Shown here piece by piece: positions 51,746 through 61,591 of a stretch of DNA of 64,000 nucleotides. Under the pieces are notes generated by a model that was given only the letters and a program-made list of their open reading frames with translations, was not told the DNA's origin and ran no database searches. Positions within the stretch are counted from its first letter, which is position 1. Each line of letters begins with the position of its first letter. The position numbers and the translations under genes were made by a program. Origin of the DNA: CAVPTL01 sp963729195 (GTDB taxonomy: Bacteria; Actinomycetota; Thermoleophilia; Gaiellales; JAICJC01); NCBI GenBank assembly GCA_963729195.1, contig CAVSNF010000024.1, positions 620,001 to 684,000 on the forward strand, read 5' to 3'.

Positions 51746-52876
51746 TCAACCGCAGAAGCCGTCGACGACCTCGCCGAGCGCGGCGACACACCGGTCGAGC
51801 TGCCCGAGATCCACCCACTCCACGTCGGCGTGGGCGCCTGCACCCCCTGGGCCGAAGATGACGGTGGGGATGCCGGCGGCGGCGAAGATGGCGCTCTCGG
51901 CCCAGTACGGCACGCCGATCACCGGCGTCTCGGCACCGAGCGCGTCCAGCGCGGCTCGCACGATCGGCTGGTCGCGGTCGACCTCGAACGGCTCGCGGAC
52001 GAGCGTCGTGTGCAGCTCGGCGTCAACCGGCGTACCGCCTGCGGAGACCTCGTCCAGCAGGGCGGTCAGCTCGGCCTCGACCGTCTCGACGGTCTCGCCG
52101 GGTACCGTGCGCCGCTCGAGCTGGAGGCGGCAGCTGCCGGGATAGCTGGAGAGCTCGCGACCACCTTCGATGATCGAGGCGTGCAGCGAGCCCGGGCCGA
52201 GCAGCGGGTGCCCCTCACCGGCCGCCAGCCGTTGCGACAGGCGGTCGAGCGCGACCAGCACGTGACCCATGTGCGCGATCGCGTCGATGCCCTCCTGCGG
52301 AAGTGAGCCGTGGGCGGCGCGGCCGTGAACGACGATGCGGTGCCAGCTGAAGCCCTTGTGCGCGACAGCGACAGCGATCTCCTCGCCGGTCGGCTCCGCC
52401 ACGATGGCCGCATCGGCAAGCACCATCCCGGCGGCGGCCTGCGCGCCGGCCGAGGCGAACTCCTCGTCGCAGACGGCGGCGACCACCACGTCGCCGGCCA
52501 GGTCGCGGCCGAGCGCACGTGCGGCCGACACCATGATCGCGGCGAGGCCGGCCTTCATGTCGTAGGCCCCGCGGCCGTAGAGGCGATCGCCGTCGACGCG
52601 GGGCCGAAATGGATCGGCCATGCCGTCGACGCCGACGACGTCCATGTGCGCATACAGGAGCAGCGTGCGGCCGCCGCCGCGGCCGCGGGCGCGCGCGATC
52701 ACATTCGGGCGGCCGGGCTCGACGTCGGCGATCTTGACCTCCAGACCGCGCTGTTCGAGCCAGCGGCCGACGAACCGTGCGATCTCGGCCTCCCCAGCGC
52801 CGCCCGGCACCAGCCGCGGGTTGACCGAGTCGATCGACACCAGCTCGGCCAGGAGCGTTCGCGCCTCGTCATCCAT
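51746..52876 (-). CDS. M20 metallopeptidase (ArgE/DapE type)
   Basis: A 376-residue dizinc peptidase. Ligands: LLLYAHMDVV, GRGAYDMKAG, AVCDEEFAS and a terminal GAHADVEWV. The lid domain shows HGRAAHGSLPQEGIDA. It deacylates amino-acid derivatives; acetylornithine or succinyl-diaminopimelate are the usual substrates but no pathway genes are adjacent. Start ATG 52876 (MDDEARTLLAELV) follows the usual N-terminus of the family. Confidence 0.88.
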   Translation of the reverse strand: MDDEARTLLAELVSIDSVNPRLVPGGAGEAEIARFVGRWLEQRGLEVKIADVEPGRPNVIARARGRGGGRTLLLYAHMDVVGVDGMADPFRPRVDGDRLYGRGAYDMKAGLAAIMVSAARALGRDLAGDVVVAAVCDEEFASAGAQAAAGMVLADAAIVAEPTGEEIAVAVAHKGFSWHRIVVHGRAAHGSLPQEGIDAIAHMGHVLVALDRLSQRLAAGEGHPLLGPGSLHASIIEGGRELSSYPGSCRLQLERRTVPGETVETVEAELTALLDEVSAGGTPVDAELHTTLVREPFEVDRDQPIVRAALDALGAETPVIGVPYWAESAIFAAAGIPTVIFGPGGAGAHADVEWVDLGQLDRCVAALGEVVDGFCG

Positions 52877-53030
52877 CGCCGCCACCCTACCAGCGGGGGC
52901 TCGCCCAGCGGACGTCGGCGGCGGCGTAGGCGTGAGCCTGAGCGACGACCTCGTCGAACGACACGCCGAGGCCGCGCTGGGAACCGTTCCCGTAACGCTT
53001 TGGCCCAGAGCCCTCAGTATCCGAACAAAA

Positions 53031-53399
53031 GGACGCCTGTGGCTCAAAGACATGGCGGGAGGACGCCTCGCCGCGGCGGTGCGCGCCGTCGCCGCGGGCG
53101 AGACGCTACTCGACCCGGCCCTCACGCAAAGACTGGTCGAGCGATTCGTCCGCCTACCACCACCCGGATCCGCGACTCCCGACGCGCTCACATCGCTCAC
53201 CCCGCGCGAACTCGACGTGATGCGGGAAGTCGCCCGCGGCCGATCCAACCACGAGATCGCAACCCGCCTCTACCTCAGCGACGCCACCATCAAAACCCAC
53301 GTCGCCAGCATCCTCAAAAAGCTCGGCCTCCGCGACCGCATCCAGGTCGTCGTGTGCGCCTACGAGACCGGACTGATTGAGCCCGGACACGTCGCCTGA
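53031..53399 (+). pseudogene. Remnant of a LuxR-type response regulator
   Basis: Begins abruptly at RLWLKDMAGGRLAAAVRAVA, the point where a NarL-type receiver joins its linker, and has a full LuxR helix-turn-helix: LTPRELDVMREVARGRSNHEI to LKKLGLRDRIQVV (shown in part). The receiver domain is missing, and the DNA just upstream does not encode one in any frame I could find. An ATG at 53052 could give a DNA-binding stub of 115 residues. Likely a deletion product. Confidence 0.7.
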
Positions 53400-53455
53400 G
53401 CCTCAGTACTGAGCCGATGTGGCGGTGCGCGACGAGCCGGCCTTCCAGGAGTTCG

Positions 53456-54568
53456 TTACTTCTCGGGCTTGATGAACGGCTTCTCGGTAACGACCGCCGT
53501 TGCAGCGCCCCACGGCGCAGCCACGTCGAGGGTCGTGCCGAGCCCGGAGTAGTCGATGCCGACCATCGCGTACCCGATGTTCATCTCCAGGCGCGGCGAG
53601 TAGACGGCCACAGTCACGTGGCCGACGTCCGCGCCGTCCACGCTCACGGGCCAGCGAGCCTCGAACGGCATCGTGAGCGGATCGCCGGGGAACGTCACGC
53701 CGACCAGCAGGCGCGAGATGCCCTTGTCGCGCGCTCGCTGGAGCGCCTGCTTGCCTATGAAATCGGCAGGCCCGTCGAGCTCGACCAGCCGCTCGAGCCC
53801 CACCTCGAATGGGTTGGTGTGGAGATCCATGTCGCAGCGATACCCGAGGATCCCGGCCTCGACGCGGTTTGCGTCGGACGGGCCGGTGACCGCCATCCCG
53901 AACGGCTCGCCCGCGGCCACGATCCTCTCCCAGAGCACGTCCCCGAACCGCGAGTCGCGCAGGAAGATCTCATAGCCCACTCGGTCGCTCCAGCCGGTCC
54001 GCGACACGAGCACCGGAATCCCGTCCAGGTCGGTCTGCACGAGCTCGTAGGGCGCCAGCGCCACGCGATCTCCGAAGAGCGTCTCCATCACTCCGGTCGC
54101 CTTGGGGCCCTGGATCTGCACCGGTGAGACGTCCGGCTCGCCAATCTCCACGTCCATGCCCGAGTTGACTGCCACGCCCTGAGCCCACAGGAGCAGATCG
54201 CTGTCCGACGTCGAGAGCCAGAAGTGATTCTCGGCCAGCCGCAGGAGCACGGGATCGTTGATGATTCCACCCGACTGCGAGGTGATCAGCGTGTATCGGC
54301 ATCGGCCCACCGGGCACTTGCGTAGATCACGTGGCGTCAGCATGTCGGTGAACCGGAACGCGTCCGGTCCGGTGATCTCGACCTGGCGCTCGGTGGCGAC
54401 GTCCCACAACGTTACGTCGTTGATCAGCTTCCAGTACGCCTCCAACGGGTCGCCGCCGAAGCCCGCGGGCTGATACATGTGGTTGGCAAACGAGAACCGG
54501 TCGCAACCCGCCCTGCGGGTGGCGTCAAAGAACGGCGAGCGACGAATCCAGTAGTCGATCGAGTTCAC
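53456..54568 (-). CDS. GcvT-family aminomethyltransferase/demethylase
   Basis: A 370-residue folate-binding GcvT/DmdA-like protein. RRSPFFDATRRAGCDRFSFA, TLWDVATERQVEITGPDA, VQIQGPKATGVMETLFG and the folate-site segment LHTNPFEVGLERLVELD are present. Relatives demethylate glycine betaine derivatives, DMSP or methoxylated aromatics by transfer to tetrahydrofolate. GTG at 54568 overlaps the SDR stop, so the two genes are an operon. The exact methyl donor cannot be told. Confidence 0.85.
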   Translation of the reverse strand: MNSIDYWIRRSPFFDATRRAGCDRFSFANHMYQPAGFGGDPLEAYWKLINDVTLWDVATERQVEITGPDAFRFTDMLTPRDLRKCPVGRCRYTLITSQSGGIINDPVLLRLAENHFWLSTSDSDLLLWAQGVAVNSGMDVEIGEPDVSPVQIQGPKATGVMETLFGDRVALAPYELVQTDLDGIPVLVSRTGWSDRVGYEIFLRDSRFGDVLWERIVAAGEPFGMAVTGPSDANRVEAGILGYRCDMDLHTNPFEVGLERLVELDGPADFIGKQALQRARDKGISRLLVGVTFPGDPLTMPFEARWPVSVDGADVGHVTVAVYSPRLEMNIGYAMVGIDYSGLGTTLDVAAPWGAATAVVTEKPFIKPEK

Positions 54569-55341
54569 CAGACACCGCCCAGCGCGATGGTGACCGCCTC
54601 GCCGTTGATCGCGCTCGCCGAGTCGGAGGCGAGATAGGCGATCGTGTCGGCAACCTCGCGCGGATCGACCGGCCGCTGGGCGGGGTATGCCGCCACCGCC
54701 TCGTCCCATGCCTGCTCGAAGCTGACCCCAGTGGCCTCGGCGGTCTGGCGCACCAGCTCATCAGCCATCTCGGTCTTCGTCCAGCCCGGGAGCACCGCGT
54801 TACACGTCACGTTGTAGCCCCCCACGTCCTGAGCGACGGCCCGCATCAGACCGAGTAGACCGTTCCTGGACGCGCAATAGGCAGGCATGCCGGCCACCCC
54901 GAACTGGCCGGCGCTCGAGCTGACGATAACGATCCGTCCCCGGCGCGCGGCAATCATGTCGCGCGCTGCGTGACGGATCAGCTCAAACGGGCCGTGCAGG
55001 TTGGTGGCGAACACCTCGTGCCAAACCGCGGACTCCTCCTGCTCAATCGGCTTCTCGTCCGGGGAGAGCACACCCGCATTGTTGATCAGGATCTCGATCG
55101 GTCCCAGCCGCGCCCTGGTCTCGCCGATGATCCGGGCGCAGCCCTCCGCGGTGGCGACCGACTCGACCAGATACTCGACGCCGGTCTCGGCGGCCAGCGC
55201 AGCCAACTCCGGCTCAGTGCGGGAGACCGCCATCACTTTGTCACCCCGGGCGGCAAACGCACATGCCGCGGCGCGGCCAATCCCACGCCCCGCCCCGGTC
55301 ACCAGCGTGACCCTCCCGTCCGACTCGATCCCAGTGCTCAC
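54565..55341 (-). CDS. Short-chain dehydrogenase with YxxxR active site
   Basis: A 258-residue SDR: VTLVTGAGRGIGRAAACAFA, ILINNAGVLS and a catalytic region GMPAYCASRNGLLGLM, where Arg replaces the usual Lys of YxxxK. That lysine normally lowers the Tyr pKa, so activity may be altered. GTG at 55341 is chosen; a start nine codons upstream is possible. Coupled to the GcvT-like gene. Confidence 0.82.
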   Translation of the reverse strand: MSTGIESDGRVTLVTGAGRGIGRAAACAFAARGDKVMAVSRTEPELAALAAETGVEYLVESVATAEGCARIIGETRARLGPIEILINNAGVLSPDEKPIEQEESAVWHEVFATNLHGPFELIRHAARDMIAARRGRIVIVSSSAGQFGVAGMPAYCASRNGLLGLMRAVAQDVGGYNVTCNAVLPGWTKTEMADELVRQTAEATGVSFEQAWDEAVAAYPAQRPVDPREVADTIAYLASDSASAINGEAVTIALGGVW

Positions 55342-55510
55342 AGCAAGTTCCAGTATCGACAGCCGCACGACCGTAGCAGTAAATCCACTATGTGAGCGAG
55401 CGTCGTTCTCAGCGGATGAGAAACCGGACCCAGGGACAGATCGAGGTGGTCACGACCCAAGACATCCTCCACCCCAAGATGTGGAGCAGCCTCGGCTCCG
55501 TTCGGCGTTG

Positions 55511-56353
55511 CTACTTCTTGCCGATGATGCAGCGGGCCAGTCCCGGAATCCTTACCTTGCCGTCTCGTTCATACATGCCGGCCTTGGCGATGACAGTTTT
55601 CGCGATCCGCCCCCGGCCCTGTTCGTCCACGTGCTGAAGCGCGGCAACCGCGAGCGAGACGTGCTCGCTGATCATCTCCCAGTACTCCGCGGGCGATCGG
55701 GTCACGAGTTCGACGGCGACCTCCCACTCGGCAGTGTCACTCAGCCCCTCGTCTTCGTACAGGGCTGTGACGTATCCCGGCGCAGCGCACCGGAACATGT
55801 TGGGCCCGTCCGGGTCAGGTGTTGGTAGCTCGACCTCGGTCGCGATTGCCTGCATGGCGATGGACGTCCACGGGTTTTCCTCGGGCTTGACCCAGACCGA
55901 CGAGCAGAGACGTCCGCCCGGCTTGAGTACACGCGCAAACTCGGCCGTCGCTTTGGCGACGTCAGGGAAAAACATGTATCCAAACCGCACCGAGACGCTG
56001 TCGAATGTCGCATCGCCGAACGGCAGGTCATCGGCACTGCACACCCGAGTCTCGAAGTTGGTGATCGCTCGCGCGTTCGCTCGTCGCGTCGCGATGTCGA
56101 GCATCTCGGGCGCTAAGTCGGTCAGAACGACGTGTCCCCTCGGCGCGAGTCTGGCGACGGTCAGCCCCGGCTCACCGGTGCCCGAGGCGATATCGAGATG
56201 CTGTTGATCCTCGCGGACGTCGAGACGCTCGATCATCGCCGTGCCGACCGGGCCCAGCTGATCCATGATGATCGCGTCCCACTTCTCCCAGCCCGCTGAG
56301 AGCCCGGCCCACGCCGCTCGCTGACCGTCTCGGATCTCTTCGCCGCTCGACAT
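55511..56353 (-). CDS. Class I SAM methyltransferase
   Basis: A 280-residue UbiE-like enzyme. HLDIASGTGEPGLTVARLAP is the SAM site and VRFGYMFFPDVAKATAEFAR the core helix. Substrate unknown. It lies on the same strand as the GcvT/SDR pair but 170 bp away. Confidence 0.85.
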   Translation of the reverse strand: MSSGEEIRDGQRAAWAGLSAGWEKWDAIIMDQLGPVGTAMIERLDVREDQQHLDIASGTGEPGLTVARLAPRGHVVLTDLAPEMLDIATRRANARAITNFETRVCSADDLPFGDATFDSVSVRFGYMFFPDVAKATAEFARVLKPGGRLCSSVWVKPEENPWTSIAMQAIATEVELPTPDPDGPNMFRCAAPGYVTALYEDEGLSDTAEWEVAVELVTRSPAEYWEMISEHVSLAVAALQHVDEQGRGRIAKTVIAKAGMYERDGKVRIPGLARCIIGKK

Positions 56354-56538
56354 CAGCCCTCCCGCAATCGGACGCCGACAGAGAAAGGGATTCGGATCGT
56401 GTCGCCCTCAATTGGCACAATTCGATCGTAGCGCTCATGGGGTGGTGTGGTCGTACTCGCGCTCCTCGGGGAGCCGCGATCCTCCGTCGACCGGACTGAC
56501 GCCGGAGCCGGCCTCGCCAGCCGCTTGGATATGGCGTG

Positions 56539-57501
56539 CTACTTGACGTGCTGGTCGAGCGAGGCGACGTTGAAGCCTCGCGCCTTGGTGGCGAAGTCGT
56601 GGTGGAAGTAGTCCAATGACAGCCGCCGCAGGATGCCGCGGGTCTGGAGTTGATTGACGATCTGGTTGACTCGATCGACGAACGCGGCGGAGTGGAAACC
56701 AGAGGAGCGATCCACCGCTCCCGACAGGTACGCGACGTACTGATCCCCGCCGACCGCCCTCAGTGGAAGCCCTTCGGCGATCGCCTTGGCGCCCACTGCA
56801 ACGCCACACAAGAACGCATCCAGCTTGCCGTGGGCCACGCCTCTCAGACCGTTGCTTTCGAGGTCATACCCAACGAACGTCCCGTTCTTTGCCTCAAACT
56901 TCACGGTTTGCCCCGGAGCATCGAGCGTCCCCTGGATATACGACTGCGCAAAGCATCCAACGCAGCCGCCCAACCGCTTGCCCGAAAGCTGCTGCACCTT
57001 CGTATATGGAGAGCTCTTGCGCACAAAGAACCGCTCGGCCTCAGCTGAATACGGCTGGGTGAAGTAAAGGCCCTTCATGCGCTCGCGGGTGATGCCCATC
57101 GACGCGATCGCAATATCCCAACGATCCCCCCAGGCGCCGCTGATCATCTGACTCCACGTGGGAGCCAGGAAGCACGGTTCGACGTGCAGAGCCCGGGCAA
57201 CCAGCTTGCTGGTATCGGCGTCGTAGCCGGCCATCTGATTCCCCGTCATCTGGTCGGGAGTGCACTTCGTGTTGGCCAGCCGCTTGGCGCCGGGCACCCG
57301 GTAGGACTGTGGCGGATAGGCGGGGTCTGTCGCTAGCACCAGCGTGCCGCGGGCAAGGATCTCCGCGAGCTTGTCGGCCGTGGGATCACCAACCGACGAC
57401 GAACCCTGCGGCGATGCCGAACTCGAGGCGCCGCAGGCCGACGCCAACAGCACCAGAACCGCCAGCGCGCCGATCAGACCCAACGATCGCGTGGCCAACA
57501 T
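56539..57501 (-). CDS. Amino-acid-type solute-binding lipoprotein
   Basis: A 320-residue family 3 binding protein (amino-acid ABC type) with a lipobox, VLVLLASACGAS. GTLVLATDPAYPPQSYRVPG starts the fold, and WDIAIASMGITRERMKGLYF with FTQPYSAEAERFFV is typical. Two pairs of extra Cys (KCTPDQ, EPCFLAP; GGCVGCF) may form disulfides. No permease or ATPase is adjacent. Confidence 0.85.
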   Translation of the reverse strand: MLATRSLGLIGALAVLVLLASACGASSSASPQGSSSVGDPTADKLAEILARGTLVLATDPAYPPQSYRVPGAKRLANTKCTPDQMTGNQMAGYDADTSKLVARALHVEPCFLAPTWSQMISGAWGDRWDIAIASMGITRERMKGLYFTQPYSAEAERFFVRKSSPYTKVQQLSGKRLGGCVGCFAQSYIQGTLDAPGQTVKFEAKNGTFVGYDLESNGLRGVAHGKLDAFLCGVAVGAKAIAEGLPLRAVGGDQYVAYLSGAVDRSSGFHSAAFVDRVNQIVNQLQTRGILRRLSLDYFHHDFATKARGFNVASLDQHVK

Positions 57502-57609
57502 CCCTCATCTCTCCCCGACACGGTCGGGTCACTGGAGCGTTGAACAACATGCGAACCATACTTCCCAAGTCCGGCACCCACAAACCCGCCGCCGACAAAA
57601 CTCTCGCTA

Positions 57610-58386
57610 CTAGCGTCGTAGGCGGATGGCGTTGAGGTCGTGCTCGTGGACGTGATCGCGTTGTGCGGCGAGGGCGTCAAGGTCGGCGTCGTGCTCGGCG
57701 TGAAGGTAGCGTCCGAAAAGCGCATCGGCTCTGCCCTCGGCCAGTCCGCGGATCAGCCGAGGCGCGGCCTCGGGCGGGGTCCACGGCAAGTCGTCAGAAA
57801 GCTCACTTGTCATGGCCGATCGAACGAGGCCCGGCGCCACCGCAAACGCAAACACGTTGTGATCAACCACCTCTGCCGCGAGCAACTCGGTGAACCGAGA
57901 CAGCGCCGCTTTGCTGGCTGGGTAGCTTGTGTCGCGGGCGTTCTCCGGCAGGGCTGGGAGGTATGCAGCGCCACTGGTCATGTTGACGATGCGCCCCCGC
58001 CGACGCGCGATCATCGCCGGTAGCGCGGCGCGGCAGCACAACTGTGGCCCACGCACATTGATCTCAAAAACCCTCCACCAGTCCTCGGGATCGTGCATCC
58101 AAAACGGTTCTGCCGCGCCCATCACAGCGGCGTTATTCACCAACAGGTCAATCGGCCCCAAACGAGTCGTGGTCTCCGCGATCCAACGATCGACGTCTTG
58201 CGGTTGTGACACGTCACCCGCCAGCGCCAACCCGCCGACGCGCGCAGCAACCTCCTCAACCCGAGCACGAGTACGTCCCGCCACGGCGACCCGCATCCCC
58301 GCTTCGGCGAGTTCCGCGGCGATCCCAGCACCGATGCCACCGCCACCACCGGTGACCAAGCAAACCTGACCATCCAGAGCCCCCAC
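57610..58386 (-). CDS. Short-chain dehydrogenase
   Basis: A 258-residue classical SDR: CLVTGGGGGIGAGIAAELAE, LLVNNAAVMG and catalytic TSYPASKAALSRF. Substrate unknown. Divergent from the second GcvT-like gene, which suggests a shared role or control. Confidence 0.88.
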   Translation of the reverse strand: MGALDGQVCLVTGGGGGIGAGIAAELAEAGMRVAVAGRTRARVEEVAARVGGLALAGDVSQPQDVDRWIAETTTRLGPIDLLVNNAAVMGAAEPFWMHDPEDWWRVFEINVRGPQLCCRAALPAMIARRRGRIVNMTSGAAYLPALPENARDTSYPASKAALSRFTELLAAEVVDHNVFAFAVAPGLVRSAMTSELSDDLPWTPPEAAPRLIRGLAEGRADALFGRYLHAEHDADLDALAAQRDHVHEHDLNAIRLRR

Positions 58387-58515
58387 ACAGCAACCCTACA
58401 CACCATCGAAACCACGAATGCAGGCGAGGTGCTACTCGATCCTGACTCTGTGGGAGACTGTGCGGGTGGGATCATCCTCGATTCGAACCCGCCCAGTCGA
58501 CCGCGAGGAGGAGAC

Positions 58516-59628
58516 GTGAGCAAGGAGACCGCGTTCTATGGGTCGCTTCGTGCGCTGACCGACCAGTGGATGGATCTGTTCGGCTATTTCGCTCCGGCGG
58601 TAGTCACCGACACTGAGCGCGAGTATCGGGCGGTTCGGGAGGCGGCGGGGTTGATGGATTTCTCGATGCTGCGCAAGGTCGATCTGGACGGCGAAGGCGC
58701 GCTCGAGCTGGTCGACTCGATTGTGTGCCGCGACGTTTCCACGCTTGGTCAGGGGCGGATCGCCTACGGGCCTCTCTGCGATGTTGACGGAAAGATGGTC
58801 GACGACTGCACCGTGATGCCGAGATCGCCGGGTGGTGATCGGGTTCGGTTCTGTGGAGCCAACGACCGTGACTACGAGATCTTTGCGGCCGCTGCCGACG
58901 GTCTGGACATCGAAGTTCGGGAACGCACCGACGAGCTGCCCCACCTGTGTCTGCAGGGGCCGAAGAGCCGCTCCATCCTCCAAAACATGACCACCACTGA
59001 TCTGTCGTCACAGGCGTTCCCCTACTACACGTTTCAAGAGGGAGTTGAGATCGCGGGGATCCCGGTGTTCATGACCCGCCTTGGCTACACCGCCGAGCTC
59101 GGCTACGAGCTTTGGGTCGACCGCGACCGGGCACTCGACCTCTGGGATGCGCTGTTGCACGAGGGGGCAAATCACGGCATGGAGCTGATCGGGATGGACG
59201 CCCTGGATCTGTTTCGAATCGAAGGCGGATTCATCATCGGCGGTGTCGAGTACGACCCGACCGTGTCACCCTACGAGTGCGGCCTGGGCTGGGCCGTAGA
59301 CCTGGAGAAGCCCGCGTTTCAGGGTCGCGCCCCGTTGCAGGGCGGCGAGCAGACGAGTGCTCTACGGCTCGTGTCGGTCGTGCTTGATGCGGGCGGGCCC
59401 GAGGCGACTGGGGCTGAACTCACCCGCGACGGATCGGTCGTTGGTTTCATCACACAGGCGGTCGTCTCCCCCTACCTCGACGGCAAGACGCTTGGCCTGG
59501 CCAAGGTGGAAAAGAGCTGGACCGAACCCGGCACCCCGGTCGAAGCCCAGGTCGGCGGAGGACGCGTGTCCGGAGAAGTCATCCGGCATCCAGCCTACGA
59601 CCCGGAACGACAACGAGTCAGGGGCTAG
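58516..59628 (+). CDS. Second GcvT-family protein
   Basis: A 370-residue aminomethyltransferase-like protein: EYRAVREAAGLMDFSMLRKV, LCLQGPKSRSILQNM, TRLGYTAELGYELWV and the folate-site YDPTVSPYECGLGWAVDL. GGAGGAG lies about 5 bases before the GTG at 58516. It is clearly diverged from the GcvT-like protein at 53.5 kb, so the two probably handle different methyl donors. Confidence 0.87.
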   Translation: MSKETAFYGSLRALTDQWMDLFGYFAPAVVTDTEREYRAVREAAGLMDFSMLRKVDLDGEGALELVDSIVCRDVSTLGQGRIAYGPLCDVDGKMVDDCTVMPRSPGGDRVRFCGANDRDYEIFAAAADGLDIEVRERTDELPHLCLQGPKSRSILQNMTTTDLSSQAFPYYTFQEGVEIAGIPVFMTRLGYTAELGYELWVDRDRALDLWDALLHEGANHGMELIGMDALDLFRIEGGFIIGGVEYDPTVSPYECGLGWAVDLEKPAFQGRAPLQGGEQTSALRLVSVVLDAGGPEATGAELTRDGSVVGFITQAVVSPYLDGKTLGLAKVEKSWTEPGTPVEAQVGGGRVSGEVIRHPAYDPERQRVRG

Positions 59629-59652
59629 GCGTCCGCGTAATCAGCGCCTCCA

Positions 59653-60156
59653 CTACAGAGCGCTGAGCGCCTCGCCGGCTGCCACACCGACCAAGGTGAA
59701 CAGGCCGATGGAGAAGAGGGCGTAGCTCACCGCCGCCAAGCAGACGCGACGAGCCCCCAGCGGCCGGCCGCCGACCGACCGCCCGATCGTGACCGTGACG
59801 ATCGCGCAGGTAAGCGCCGCCGCGGCCGCGTACCGCACGTCCGAGTCGCTTGAGATCCACCGCGTCGCTGCCTTGCCCACTCGCGTCGGTCGCAGCTTGT
59901 CCAGCTGCCGTTCGATGCGGGCGCCACTGCTGCCGCCCGCCCAACTGCTCCACGCCGTGTCGATCCAACGGCATGCGGCCAGGTTGATCGAGATGACGAT
60001 GGTCACCGCCACCAGGAACACGATCAGCGGGTTCCACATCGCCGCCAACGCCGCGACCGGCAAGCCGATCACGTAACCGTCCGCCAGCCAGTATGCGACG
60101 ATCGCGCCGGCGGCGACGGATGCGTGGCCGCCGATGTTCGCTCGCTCGTCCTCCAT
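59653..60156 (-). CDS. Four-helix membrane protein
   Basis: A 167-residue protein with four hydrophobic segments (VAAGAIVAYWLADGYVIG, PLIVFLVAVTIVISINLAA, AAAALTCAIVTVTIG, SYALFSIGLFTLVGVAAG). A cytoplasmic loop carries Arg/Lys. No family recognised. Confidence 0.65.
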   Translation of the reverse strand: MEDERANIGGHASVAAGAIVAYWLADGYVIGLPVAALAAMWNPLIVFLVAVTIVISINLAACRWIDTAWSSWAGGSSGARIERQLDKLRPTRVGKAATRWISSDSDVRYAAAAALTCAIVTVTIGRSVGGRPLGARRVCLAAVSYALFSIGLFTLVGVAAGEALSAL

Positions 60157-60240
60157 AGTTCACATATCGGGTTGAACTGCGAACGGCGTGAGTCGGGGCG
60201 GCTCGCCGGCCTACCCCGTGCAGGCGTTCGGTGTCAGGGC

Positions 60241-60690
60241 CTATCCCGTGCGGGTGCTGACCCCGATTTCGAGTCCGTGGTGGTAGCCGTTGTCAAGGTT
60301 GATCGAGATATCGGTGCGACCGCGCGTGTAGTTGTCCACGGGGCCTGCCGAGTGGTTGGCCGTCCCGGCGAGGTGTTCGCGGAGCTTCCACCCGCGTGCG
60401 GTCAGCCGCTCGCGGTAGAACCGTTCGACCTCGTGAATCGTGGCCGCATTTGGGAGCCTGAAGGTGCCCAGGGTGCCCCCGATGTCGGCAGGGCCGCCCT
60501 CGTTGCTGTGCCCGACGCTTGTGCTCGTGTCGAGTGCCGTTGCTCCTGGATAGACGGGCACTGTTGCGTAGACCGTCTGTGACCGTTTTACGAGTCCCGA
60601 GCCTTCGGAGCGGTCGAGCAGCGTGCATCCCGCGGCTGCGACGAGCATCCCTGCGGTGAGGAGTGCCAGAAGCATTCTCATAGCACCCAT
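60241..60690 (-). CDS. Lipoprotein, hypothetical
   Basis: A 149-residue secreted protein with signal MRMLLALLTAGMLVAAAGC (lipid Cys). The mature part (VYPGATALDTSTSV, then VERFYRERLTARGWKL) resembles small envelope lipoproteins of about 130 residues with a bet-alpha-beta core. TATATC just before the ATG may be a -10 box. Confidence 0.7.
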   Translation of the reverse strand: MGAMRMLLALLTAGMLVAAAGCTLLDRSEGSGLVKRSQTVYATVPVYPGATALDTSTSVGHSNEGGPADIGGTLGTFRLPNAATIHEVERFYRERLTARGWKLREHLAGTANHSAGPVDNYTRGRTDISINLDNGYHHGLEIGVSTRTG

Positions 60691-60737
60691 GATATATCTG
60701 GTCTGACGCCGCCGTCAACCAGACGTGGGTCCGTTGC

Positions 60738-61328
60738 CTACGCGCGGCGTTCCGGGATCTTCGGCCCCGCCACGTGGGTTAGCCACGTGGGCGCTCCCAG
60801 CGCCAGCACGCGACGTTGTCCCTCAGTCGCACCGCTGCCAAGGTCGCTGAACGAGGTGCCCACGTCGCCTCCCAGGACGACCGGACCCTCGCCGGTTTCG
60901 ACGACGACCACCTGGTGCCCGTCCGAGTGCCCAGGCGCCGGCAGCAGACGGATTCCCGGTAGCGGCTCCGCCTCGCCCTCGTGCTCGACATACGTTGCGC
61001 CGTCGAAGTCGACCCACTCGCGGATCGTGTAGTCGTCGAGCGAACGCGCGTCGGCGAGCTCACGCGCCTGGACGTGGATCGGCACGCCCGGGAAGAGCCG
61101 GTTGCCGCCGCAGTGGTCGAAATGCAGATGCGTGTTGATGACGCAGATGACGTCGCGCGGGATGTTCTCGGGGTGCGGGGTCGGGCTGAAATCTTCGACC
61201 TCGGGGCTTGAGTCGATCATCCCGGTGTCGACGAGCACCAGCCCGGCCGGGTGATCGATCGTCCAGATGAACACGGGCCAGCGCTCCCCCTCGACGAGAA
61301 GCTCCGCCCCGAGGTGGGGGCTGATCAT
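60738..61328 (-). CDS. Metallo-beta-lactamase-fold hydrolase
   Basis: A 196-residue MBL-fold enzyme: INTHLHFDHCGGN carries the HxHxDH dizinc site, and PAPGHSDGHQVVVV and GGDVG the later ligands. HLHFDHCG is shared with acyl-homoserine lactonases, so lactone hydrolysis is possible, but the family is broad. Short N-terminus compared with AiiA-type enzymes. Confidence 0.82.
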   Translation of the reverse strand: MISPHLGAELLVEGERWPVFIWTIDHPAGLVLVDTGMIDSSPEVEDFSPTPHPENIPRDVICVINTHLHFDHCGGNRLFPGVPIHVQARELADARSLDDYTIREWVDFDGATYVEHEGEAEPLPGIRLLPAPGHSDGHQVVVVETGEGPVVLGGDVGTSFSDLGSGATEGQRRVLALGAPTWLTHVAGPKIPERRA

Positions 61329-61591
61329 GGGCAGACGCTAGCACCCCCACAGCCCGCGAAGTTCCTCTCGGAGTCTCATGGGCGTAACATGTGGGAATGG
61401 ATGCCGCGGGCACGGGGCACGAAGAACGGGGCACTGTCGGACGCTCGCCGTCTGAGCGGGTGAGTCGGCGCCACAGTTCGCCCTTCGGCGACGATGGAGT
61501 TGACGGGGAGGCTGCACACTGAGCGCAGTCCGGCCGCGACGGCACACGCGGCTGCGGTAGAGGGCGCGTTCAACCCGGTGCGTGCTCGAGG

